Assembly: GCA_003523185.1 (NCBI GenBank)
Contig: DPGN01000087.1
Coordinates: 1 to 14,564 of the forward strand
Direction of reading: 5' to 3'
Source: Halieaceae bacterium
GTDB lineage: Bacteria; Pseudomonadota; Gammaproteobacteria; Pseudomonadales; Halieaceae
DNA: 14,564 nucleotides
The position numbers were made by a program, and so were the translations under genes. Of the stretch, positions 7,446 to 13,169 are shown one piece after another; positions within the stretch are counted from its first letter, which is position 1; every line of letters begins with the position of its first letter. Below the pieces are notes generated by a model that was not told the origin of the DNA, ran no database searches, and was given only the letters and a program-made list of their open reading frames with translations.

Positions 7446-8114
7446 ATGAGTACGCGTTTCGCCAACATTATAAGTCTCATCGGTATCGTTGTGCTTGCGG
7501 CATATGTGGCATGGATGTACCCGAGCCTGCCCGACCCGATGCCAACGCACTGGAACGCGGCGGGGGAAGTCGACGGCTGGTCCTCGAAGCCTTTGGGCGC
7601 CGCCATCATCGGGGGCATGGCGCTTTACTCGTTCCTTATCTTCAAGATCATCCCTGTGATCTCACCGCGCGGCTTTCGCACAGAATCGTTCAGGGGCACG
7701 ATCAACATCCTGATGACTGCAACCGTTACGTTCAGCTGCATCGTCGGTATCGGGGCCATACGCGGTGCCATGGACGACAGTATTAACACTTCGACGTTTA
7801 TGTCTGTCGCCGTAGGCATGTTGCTAATGGTCATGGGCAACTTCTTGGGCAAGGTGCGCAAGAACTTCTTCCTCGGCATCCGCACGCCATGGACGCTCGC
7901 AAGTGACGAGGTCTGGGCCAAGACGCACCGGCTCGGCGGCTGGTGCCTCGTCGTTTCCGGCCTGTTCATGATCGTAATGGCCATCGTCGGAGGGAACATA
8001 CTCTGGGCCCTCTACGCCATGGCCGCAGGTGGTTTGATCCCTGTGGTCTACTCATACTTCGCATACCAGAACATTGAGGGCTTCGGCCCCGACCCGAAAA
8101 TCGAAGATGAGTAG
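7446..8114 (+). CDS. sdpI: SdpI/YhfL-family membrane protein (DUF1648 + SdpI)
   Basis: A 222-residue integral membrane protein with about six hydrophobic segments. After the first helix (about 8-25) comes the DUF1648 signature LPDPMPTHWNAAGEVDGW (residues 28-45). The SdpI signature GNFLGKVRKNFFLGIRTPW (131-149) follows, continuing into EVWAKTHRLGGW (155-166). In Bacillus subtilis, SdpI gives immunity to the SDP toxin and relays signal to SdpR; in most bacteria the role of these proteins is unknown. The gene shares an operon with the ArsR-type repressor, with Shine-Dalgarno AAGGAG at 7431-7436, 9 nt before the ATG. No SDP-like toxin gene is visible in the window, so protection against an outside toxin or envelope stress sensing is speculation. 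Confidence 0.88.
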   Translation: MSTRFANIISLIGIVVLAAYVAWMYPSLPDPMPTHWNAAGEVDGWSSKPLGAAIIGGMALYSFLIFKIIPVISPRGFRTESFRGTINILMTATVTFSCIVGIGAIRGAMDDSINTSTFMSVAVGMLLMVMGNFLGKVRKNFFLGIRTPWTLASDEVWAKTHRLGGWCLVVSGLFMIVMAIVGGNILWALYAMAAGGLIPVVYSYFAYQNIEGFGPDPKIEDE

Positions 8115-8241
8115 ACCCTGGCGAATGACTGACGATGTAGAGGCGATAACGGGGTTAGAATTCCTTGCAGATATCCGCCAGCAGATTGAGAACCGTGGGC
8201 ACAAGGTGGGCACAAAACTCAATTCTTCAAATCTCGATTAG
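8107..8241 (+). pseudogene. Short reading frame overlapping the sdpI end; possible gene remnant
   Basis: This 44-codon frame starts at an ATG overlapping the last codons of sdpI by 8 bp (a second ATG lies at 8125) and ends at TAG 8239-8241. The middle, DVEAITGLEFLADI, is loosely like the C-terminal tail of DNA/RNA non-specific endonucleases, and the end, HKVGTKL, is encoded by the 11-bp TGGGCACA repeats. It lacks a good ribosome-binding site. It may be a fragment left by an earlier deletion, a small coupled third gene, or nothing. Confidence 0.25.
8196..8217 (+). repeat. Right pair of 11-bp TGGGCACA repeats (putative integrase arm sites)
   Basis: TGGGCACAAGG (8196-8206) is followed by TGGGCACAAAA (8207-8217). 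With the left pair they share the 14-bp direct repeat GTGGGCACAAGGTG (7094-7107 and 8195-8208). The right pair lies about 105-126 bp inside the right-hand CTGGCAG core, a plausible distance for arm sites of a tyrosine recombinase. Confidence 0.6.
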
Positions 8242-8297
8242 ATGAGATATACTTAAAGAGTGGCTTAGAACAAGGGATTGCGCCGCTTCTAACCACC

Positions 8298-8310
8298 TGT
8301 ATGGCATACA
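8298..8310 (+). other. Extra anticodon-loop-like palindrome next to the right junction
   Basis: TGTAT-GGC-ATACA is a palindrome whose centre ATGGCAT looks like a tRNA-Ala(GGC) anticodon loop and its stem, and AGAG follows as in the tRNA. It is followed 11 bp later by the CTGGCAG core that leads into the tRNA 3' half. It may be an integrase core site or a scar of another tRNA-Ala gene. Confidence 0.35.
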
Positions 8311-8328
8311 AGAGCGTATGTCTGGCAG

Positions 8329-8366
8329 TGTTGAGGTCGGCGGTTCGATCCCGCCTAGCTCCACCA
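8329..8366 (+). pseudogene. 3' half of interrupted tRNA-Ala(GGC)
   Basis: TGTTG (anticodon stem 3' strand), variable loop AGGTC, T-arm GGCGG-TTCGATC-CCGCC, acceptor 3' strand TAGCTCC and ACCA. It completes the 5' half at 6801-6838 with full pairing. It is directly preceded by the second CTGGCAG (8322-8328). Confidence 0.9.
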
Positions 8367-8595
8367 AGTCGACTTTTTACGCCAAACACCCAGGTTTCAA
8401 TCTCCTTTATTCCGTGCGAGTCTCGTTTGCGCTTACATGCGAAGGACGGGCTCGATGGGTGTGCGATATGCATTTTTTCGTAGATTACTCGCCACGATGA
8501 TTTGAACCCACCTGATCCGTGCTTCAGCTAGCTGCGCGTGCTTGCATCAGCGAATGCCGTAGGGATCTAGCGTTAACTCTCAACTTACGAGCCAG
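8367..8595. other. Intergenic region with no recognisable gene
   Basis: This region lies between the tRNA 3' half and the symporter stop. It contains the 10-bp palindrome AAGTCGACTT (8366-8375) followed by three more T, possibly a weak terminator relic. No reading frame or RNA gene can be supported. Confidence 0.5.
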
Positions 8596-10089
8596 CTAGC
8601 GATGAGTAGGTATTTTTTCTCCTCGTAAGGCCAATAGTACACAGAGCAGTGTCCCAATGGGGAATAACCACGGCCAAGCCAAGAGTGGAGTGTTTGCGGT
8701 CGTTGGAAGCACCCAGTGGAAGAGTTCGGGCTCGTTAATGACCAGCACGCTGAGCATACTTAGGGCGACGGCTGGTGCCAGACCACCGACGTTGAAGCGT
8801 GTGCTCAGGATGCTTAGCGCGAAGAGGCCGAGCATAGGGCCGAGGGTGTAGGTGGTCATGGAGAAGGCGAGGGTGATGAGATCGCCGCTGTTTCGAGAGA
8901 ATTGCCACGCGGTGAAGCCCAATACAATGCCCCAAATGATGACCAGGCCCCTCGATACCCGAAGGTAATGACCATCATCACTATCGGGTCTTACAAAGGG
9001 CTTGTAGAACATGGTGACTGAAATCTGAGCGAGGGCCGCTAGAATAGAGTCGAGACTCGAGATGGCAGCACTGAGAATGCCTGCGATGAGTAATCCGCGA
9101 ACTCCAACTGGCATTTCGCTGATGATAAACACGGGGAAGATGCGATCGCCTTTTTCCTCCACCAGTGATGCGAGCTCTGGCGAAAGCGGGTTGAGTGTGT
9201 AAAAAGCGTACAAGCCGACACCGACGAGCAGCATCAACGCGGGGATGGTCTCGCCGGCGATGCTCCACAACAGCGCCTTCTTTGCCTCTCCCTCGTTCTT
9301 GCAGCACAGCAGGCGCTGCGTGAACAGGTGGTCGGTTCCATAAACTGAAATACCCTGAAACGGCAGCGCAATGAGAGCGGCCCAGAACGTGAATGCCACG
9401 CGCGGATCGTTAGTGAAATCGAAAACCTGAAACTTGTTTGCATTGCTCCCGAGTTCCGAAAGCGTGTTCCAGCCATCGGGGAGTGATCCGGTCATCACCA
9501 CCAGCGCGGCCACCGCACCGGCGATCAAAACGAAGAACTGAACGACGTCGGTCCAGATGACGGTGGCAACGCCGCCCATCCACGTCCACAAAATCGCGAA
9601 CAACGCGATCACCGTGATGCTCTCGGCCATGCTCCAGCCAGTGAGCAGTTCAAACACCAGGGCAGTGGCATACACGCGAACACTTTGGCCAAGGATGCCG
9701 CCGACGATGAAGAGTCCAGCGGTTAATCGACCAATACCCGCGCCGAGCCGGTCACTCATGTAGTCATAGGGACTGTAATAGTCGCGTTGGTAGTAGCGAG
9801 GAATGAGGAAACGGGCGATCAGAAGGCGCGCGATCACGCCACCAATGGCTAGCTGCAGGTAGGTGAAATTACCGCCGCTGGCAAATGCGATTGCCGGGAC
9901 GCCAATAAAGGTGACGGCGCTGATAGTCGTGGCAATGACGGAGGCGCTAACCGCATACCAGGGGATCTGCCGACCCGCCAAGAAGAAGTCATGCGTTGTT
10001 TCTTGTTTGCCTTTCAGCCGGTGACCAATCCAAGTTGTGATTGCGACATACGCCGCCACGATGAACCAGTCGAAAACAGAAAAATCCAT
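8596..10089 (-). CDS. Sodium:solute symporter (SSS family)
   Basis: An inner-membrane secondary transporter using the sodium gradient, 497 residues with about 13 hydrophobic segments, the usual SSS length and topology. The N-terminal part shows the family pattern: FVDW-like FDWFIVAAYV, the loop DFFLAGRQIPWYAVSASV (about 34-51) and helix TTISAVTFIGVPA. Helix 8 carries SAAISSLDSILAALAQI, equivalent to the serine-rich sodium-site segment of SSS proteins. The overall character is closer to the NIS/SMCT-like branch than to proline permease PutP. The substrate cannot be stated; sugars, carboxylates or amino-acid derivatives are all possible. The ATG at 10089 has only a weak AAGAAG ribosome-binding site. 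The gene diverges from the first selenoprotein gene, sharing the repeat-bearing intergenic region. Confidence 0.9.
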   Translation of the reverse strand: MDFSVFDWFIVAAYVAITTWIGHRLKGKQETTHDFFLAGRQIPWYAVSASVIATTISAVTFIGVPAIAFASGGNFTYLQLAIGGVIARLLIARFLIPRYYQRDYYSPYDYMSDRLGAGIGRLTAGLFIVGGILGQSVRVYATALVFELLTGWSMAESITVIALFAILWTWMGGVATVIWTDVVQFFVLIAGAVAALVVMTGSLPDGWNTLSELGSNANKFQVFDFTNDPRVAFTFWAALIALPFQGISVYGTDHLFTQRLLCCKNEGEAKKALLWSIAGETIPALMLLVGVGLYAFYTLNPLSPELASLVEEKGDRIFPVFIISEMPVGVRGLLIAGILSAAISSLDSILAALAQISVTMFYKPFVRPDSDDGHYLRVSRGLVIIWGIVLGFTAWQFSRNSGDLITLAFSMTTYTLGPMLGLFALSILSTRFNVGGLAPAVALSMLSVLVINEPELFHWVLPTTANTPLLAWPWLFPIGTLLCVLLALRGEKIPTHR

Positions 10090-10146
10090 TACATTGCTTC
10101 TTGCAGGGCTAGATAGTTCACAACGGACAGGATGCCACGAGTCACT

Positions 10147-10240
10147 TTTCGTCTCACTAGGCTTTCCTTTTATAAAGCTTTCCTTTCACAAAGCTTTGGT
10201 TTCACAAAGCAGTCGTTTTACAAATCAGTTCTTAAAAAGC
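10147..10240 (+). repeat. Degenerate 16-bp tandem repeat array
   Basis: Six head-to-tail units start at 10147, 10163, 10179, 10195, 10211 and 10227 (the last is 14 bp). The consensus is roughly TTTCSTTTCACAAAGC; units 2 to 4 are nearly identical, while the first and last two are diverged. AAAGCTTT palindromes form at the unit borders. The array lies between the divergent symporter and selenoprotein genes, where both promoters must be, so it could be a regulator-binding array or simple slippage expansion. Confidence 0.7.
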
Positions 10241-10310
10241 GGCATCGACCGTGCATGCCCTTGACTCGAGAGGGCGCCTGGTGGAGGGTAGAGGCTCAGG
10301 GAGAGCGACC

Positions 10311-11087
10311 GTGAAGCCGATGAAAACAGGGACAAAAATTGCGTTAGCGGCAGCCGTGATTGCGGCGGTGACTGCACGCTATTGGTTTTACCTGGCGGCG
10401 GAAGTTTCGCTCCCCACGGATCGCACCGGCTTCGTCATCGTATTCTTAGGTGCGGCGGCCTTGGGTGTTTACGCCTTGATCAAGCGAACGAGCTGGTTGG
10501 GAGCGATCCCTGCTGTATTCGCCATCGTAGTTGGCGCTTTCTTGCCCTTCACAGTGTCAGTCAGCACACAAATCGTCGAGCGCGAGTCCGTGATCGAAGT
10601 GGGTGATGCGATGCCGCAGTTCACGTCGATCGACGGACAAGGACAGGCATTCGATTCTGCGTCACTCAATGGGCACTTGGTACTCATAAAATTCTTCAGA
10701 GCACACTGGTGACCCTACTGTGTCGGCGAGTTGCGTCGACTGGAAGAACTGCGCGCAGAGTTTGACGAGCGCGGCGTTAAAGTCCTCACCGTGAGTGTCG
10801 ATTTACCGGAGGTCATTGCGGACCGACGGCATCTCCATGGCTTGCAGGCGACCATGCTGTCTGACCAGCAACTGACCGTTACCGATAAGTTTGGGCTTCG
10901 TAATCAGGGCTTTCACTCGGCACCCGGTAGTGAAGAAGCTGAGGCCTTGCCCGTGCCGGCGACATTGCTAATCGATAAAACCGGAAAAGTCGTTTGGATG
11001 GACTTATCGCCAGATTATCAGCGACGCTCTGATCCATCGGTGGTTTTGGCAGCGATGGAAGCGCACTTCGATATCGCCGGCGATTAA
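10311..11087 (+). CDS. Membrane-anchored selenocysteine redoxin (TGA = Sec at residue 134)
   Basis: A thioredoxin-fold thiol/selenol oxidoreductase of 258 residues if TGA 10710-10712 is read as selenocysteine. Three hydrophobic helices (about 8-28, 41-57, 63-83) precede a redoxin (AhpC/TSA-like) domain from about residue 95 to the end. The active site reads KFFRAHW-U-PYC, where family members have FYRGxWCPYC, so Sec134 takes the place of the peroxidatic or nucleophilic cysteine and Cys137 resolves. The frame stays open and family-like after the TGA: GELRRLEELRAEF, VLTVSVD, PVPATLLIDKTGKVVW. A SECIS-like hairpin follows 16 nt after the TGA. The start GTG 10311 is chosen for its AGGGAGAG Shine-Dalgarno 6-8 nt upstream; ATG 10320 is the alternative. 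With three helices and an inside N-terminus, the redoxin domain would face the periplasm. Without Sec insertion the product would be a 133-residue truncated stub. Confidence 0.85.
10710..10740 (+). promoter_or_regulatory. Sec UGA codon with bacterial SECIS-like hairpin (redoxin 1)
   Basis: TGA at 10710-10712 is followed by a perfect 7-bp stem (GTCGGCG 10722-10728 with CGTCGAC 10734-10740, one G-U) closing the 5-nt loop AGTTG. The loop begins after 16 nt, inside the 16-37 nt window known for bacterial SECIS elements, and has G at its second position followed by U, as SelB recognition requires. Confidence 0.75.
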
Positions 11088-12298
11088 CTTTCGCGCTTAG
11101 ACCGACGCTCCATCCGCTTCCGATTCCAGATAAATTGAAGCAGTCGAAGCGGGTTTTTGCGGATTTTGCGCCAGATGAGACGCTTCATCGCCGGTGTGCT
11201 GTCGTAGCTACCCTCGCGTTGCCCGTGACCGGTATGTATCGGGAGGTTGGGCACGTCGACCTCTTCAAGCGCAACACGCAGTGTGAGCGAGCGGGTTTCT
11301 GGCAACAAGCAGGTTTCATTGGTACACGCTTGGAACGTCACATGAACAGAGAGTTCGACTTCCCGCTCATCAATAGGACGACACTCGCTCACCAATTCGC
11401 CCACCGGGTAAAGTGGAATGGCCAAGTTGACCGTGCCGCTCCACACGTTCAAATCGATACCCAATGCCTTTAAATGCAGAGGTGTTGTTGGTGGCGCCTC
11501 TATCGGCAGTGTTACCAAGCCATCGGGCCCTTCCACTCTGATTTCCGTGGCGGTCAAACCTTGTGGTACGGGCTCTCCGTAGATGTGAAGGCCGTCTGGG
11601 AGCTCGAACGTGGTGACCAGTTGCCTGACAATGCCCTGCCGTAAACTGCCATTGCCGCCATGCAGTGCAGCCATTATACGAATGCCATCGTCACTGCTTA
11701 CAGCTTGCGGCGCAGTCTCATCGATGGTGATGCGTCCGAGGGCCGCATCGATCAATATTTCGGGGCTTTCACGCTTTTTGTACGAGTCGTGAAAGAATTT
11801 GGAGACGACGGTGCCGTTCTCATCGCAGACATAAACGCCCGGGTAGGGGATGCCGTAGAGGAAGGCGTCCTCTTTTGACAGCTGCTGGTTAAGGAGCCCG
11901 TATTGTTTGATGACCCGGGAATCAGTATCTGACAGCAGGGTGTATTGGACTCCCTGCTTCTCTGCAAATTCAGTCAGTGTCTCCTGGTCGTCATACGACA
12001 GGGCGTACAGTTTGATGCCGGCAGCCTCAAACTTAGCAAACGCGTCTCGCAACTCACCTAGCTGCGTCCAGCAGGGGGGTCACCAGACAGCTGAGCGGTA
12101 GAAAACCAGTGCGGCTTTACTCACACCACGATCTTCGTGGAAGGTAACCATTTGCCCGAAAGCATTGGGCAGAGAGAAATCGGGAAGCCGGTCTCCGATG
12201 GCTGGGCCCGTGGGTGCGTTTTCGGGGAGGCTTGCGCGAACGGGGTGCCCCAACGGCGCTGGCGCATCAAACCCAAGTTCGTCACGTTCTGCTTTCAT
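11084..12298 (-). CDS. Selenocysteine redoxin fused to a DsbD-alpha-like domain (TGA = Sec at residue 73)
   Basis: 404 residues if TGA 12082-12080 is read as selenocysteine. The redoxin (AhpC/TSA-like) domain covers about residues 30-190: IGDRLPDFSLPN, the active site FYRSAVW-U-PPC (Sec73, Cys76; relatives have FRSADWCPYC), then WTQLGELRDAF, LYALSYDD, LLSDTDSRVIKQYG and YGIPYPGVYVCDENG. A second domain (about 205-345) resembles the N-terminal domain of DsbD, ending in FQACTNETCLLPETRSL with the cysteine pair Cys325 and Cys330. The C-terminus is a strongly basic tail (about 372-404). No signal peptide is visible, which is odd for a DsbD-alpha-like domain. The ATG at 12298 is preferred to a TTG at 12316; neither has a clear Shine-Dalgarno. 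The gene is convergent with the first Sec redoxin; their stops share TTAA. Reading TGA as stop would leave two meaningless halves of one conserved domain. Confidence 0.85.
12048..12082 (-). promoter_or_regulatory. Sec UGA codon with bacterial SECIS-like hairpin (redoxin 2)
   Basis: Reading leftward, TGA at 12082-12080 is followed after 13 nt by the stem CGCAGCT (12066-12060) pairing with AGTTGCG (12054-12048), 7 bp with one G-U, closing loop AGGTG. The loop starts 20 nt after the TGA. It matches the first gene's loop (AGTTG) in size and in G at position 2, and resembles the GGU-containing loop of E. coli fdhF. Confidence 0.75.
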
Positions 12299-12404
12299 GA
12301 CTGCAATGTGCCACAACGGATGAAAGTCTTGAAGACAGGGGGAATATGAATCGATACCGGTTATTATCGTTTAGACGCACCCGTGAAACGGGAGATGACG
12401 GGTT

Positions 12405-12435
12405 GCTGTCAGGTCGCTGTCACTGCTCTGACAGC
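12405..12435 (+). promoter_or_regulatory. Three GCTGTCA half-sites upstream of the XRE regulator
   Basis: GCTGTCA occurs at 12405-12411 and 12416-12422 in direct order, and inverted as TGACAGC at 12429-12435; the last two form a palindrome with a 6-bp spacer. The first two start 11 bp apart, one helical turn. The cluster lies between the Sec redoxin 2 gene and the XRE gene. It is probably an operator, perhaps for the adjacent XRE protein. Confidence 0.45.
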
Positions 12436-12494
12436 CACCGACTTCAATCTTTTTGATTCAATCTCAATCGCCAGGACGCAGTGAGGATAGGTCA

Positions 12495-12917
12495 GTGATA
12501 AAGAGTCTGAGAACCAAGCACCATTACTCTCAGGAGCAACTCGCGCAGATGTCAGGTCTGAGCCTCCGTACGATTCAACGTGTTGAGTCAGGTCAAAGCG
12601 CGAGCCTTGAAACACTGAAATCCCTTGCTGCCGTCTTTGAAATCGATGTCGATACGTTGAAGGGAGACATTACGCTGATTGATAAGAAATCGGAGGAGTG
12701 GGCCTTAGCTCCCACATGGGTGAAGTTCGGATTTTGGGGAATACGTGATCGACGCGTAGCGATACGGTTCGAGATCTTTTCTTTGGTGTGTGGCTATGTT
12801 GGAAGTGTTGCGGCCTTGTTTTATCCGTTGGCCGCTGGTGCGCCACTGTTTTTCTTGGCGGCATATTATTACGCGGTACAGATTCGGTGGGTGGACAATA
12901 GGGGGTTGTGGACTTAA
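12495..12917 (+). CDS. XRE-family regulator with C-terminal two-helix membrane domain
   Basis: 140 residues from the GTG at 12495. The N-terminal helix-turn-helix covers about 1-58: IKSLRTKHHYSQEQLAQMSG, then LSLRTIQRVESGQSASLETL, the standard XRE/Cro fold of the type that prefaces 2TM domains. The C-terminal part (about 78-140) has two hydrophobic helices around a short turn and ends RWVDNRGLW, the typical tail of these proteins, so the regulator is probably tethered to the inner membrane. The GTG start is chosen because GAGGAT sits 6 nt upstream and the protein then begins as its relatives do; an upstream TTG at 12453 would extend it. Signals sensed are unknown. Confidence 0.85.
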   Translation: MIKSLRTKHHYSQEQLAQMSGLSLRTIQRVESGQSASLETLKSLAAVFEIDVDTLKGDITLIDKKSEEWALAPTWVKFGFWGIRDRRVAIRFEIFSLVCGYVGSVAALFYPLAAGAPLFFLAAYYYAVQIRWVDNRGLWT

Positions 12918-12971
12918 GGCGCCTCTGGCCACACACCGGGTCCACTCATGCGTTTTAGGGAAAAGGTTCCT

Positions 12972-13169
12972 TTATTCGCCATCGGGTGAAAATAGGGCCT
13001 CTATCGGCATCCCGAAAAGCGCCGCAAGCTTAAATGCGAGTGGCAGGCTCGGGTCATATTTACCCTTCTCAATCGCGTTGATGGTCTGTCGAGTAACTTG
13101 CAGCTGATCGGCAAGATCAGCTTGAGTCCAATCGCGATCCGCCCTCAGTACTTTTAACCTATTCTTCAT
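12972..13169 (-). CDS. Small XRE-family regulator
   Basis: A 65-residue single-domain helix-turn-helix protein starting MKNRLKVLRADRDWTQADL, with recognition region VTRQTINAIEKGKYDPSLPLA. This compact type is common in bacteria and is usually encoded beside a small membrane protein, as here. The ATG at 13169 overlaps the stop of the upstream membrane-protein gene (ATGA), so translation is coupled; upstream in-frame starts would lengthen it needlessly. It converges with the XRE-2TM gene, 54 bp apart. It probably represses its own operon through the half-sites at 13607-13676, and may be antagonised by the membrane protein, although nothing here shows that. Confidence 0.9.
   Translation of the reverse strand: MKNRLKVLRADRDWTQADLADQLQVTRQTINAIEKGKYDPSLPLAFKLAALFGMPIEALFSPDGE

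Larger units (their letters stand above)
6839..8328 (+). mobile_element. 1,490-bp non-autonomous integrative element inside tRNA-Ala, no integrase
   Basis: The insert is bounded by two copies of CTGGCAG (6832-6838 and 8322-8328), the 7-nt anticodon loop of the interrupted tRNA. A 7-bp core in a tRNA anticodon loop is the classic crossover site of tyrosine integrases. Inside are an intact tRNA-Ala, an sdpR/sdpI-like operon, a short residual reading frame, and paired 11-bp TGGGCACA repeats on both sides that resemble arm-type integrase sites. No integrase or other recombinase is present, so the element would need one in trans. This matches the idea of a cis-mobilisable element (att sites plus cargo). 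The boundaries are seen directly; the mechanism is inferred. Confidence 0.7.

Noticed and set aside
6801..8366. Trans-spliced split tRNA or a group I intron in the anticodon loop
   Set aside because: The sequences next to the two halves are not complementary, the 7-bp loop is duplicated at the junctions, and the insert carries protein genes and another tRNA without intron features.
8480..8560. Possible degenerate tRNA on the minus strand (GGTTCAAATC-like T-loop)
   Set aside because: The T-stem, acceptor and anticodon stems do not pair; no RNA can be supported.
10147..10240. CRISPR array
   Set aside because: The 16-bp units are contiguous with no unique spacers and there are no cas genes.
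10710..10712. TGA in the first redoxin as a pseudogene-making nonsense mutation or sequencing error
   Set aside because: The same codon replaces the catalytic cysteine in a second, separate redoxin, the downstream frame is intact in both, and both have suitable hairpins at the right distance.
10710..12082. TGA recoded as tryptophan throughout the genome
   Set aside because: Normal genes here (gltX and the 13166-13588 membrane protein) end in TGA, and the family residue at the site is cysteine, not tryptophan.
12137..12349. Plus-strand open frame opposite the Sec redoxin 2 N-terminus
   Set aside because: It is antisense to a well-supported redoxin domain and has no family resemblance or ribosome-binding site.
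12417..12434. LexA (SOS) box in CTGT...ACAG
   Set aside because: The spacing is 10 bp, not the 8 bp of the gammaproteobacterial LexA site, and the three-copy GCTGTCA pattern explains it better.
12918..12971. Terminator between the convergent XRE genes (AGGGAA with TTCCTT)
   Set aside because: Only a 6-bp stem with a G-U pair and no U-run; too weak to list.
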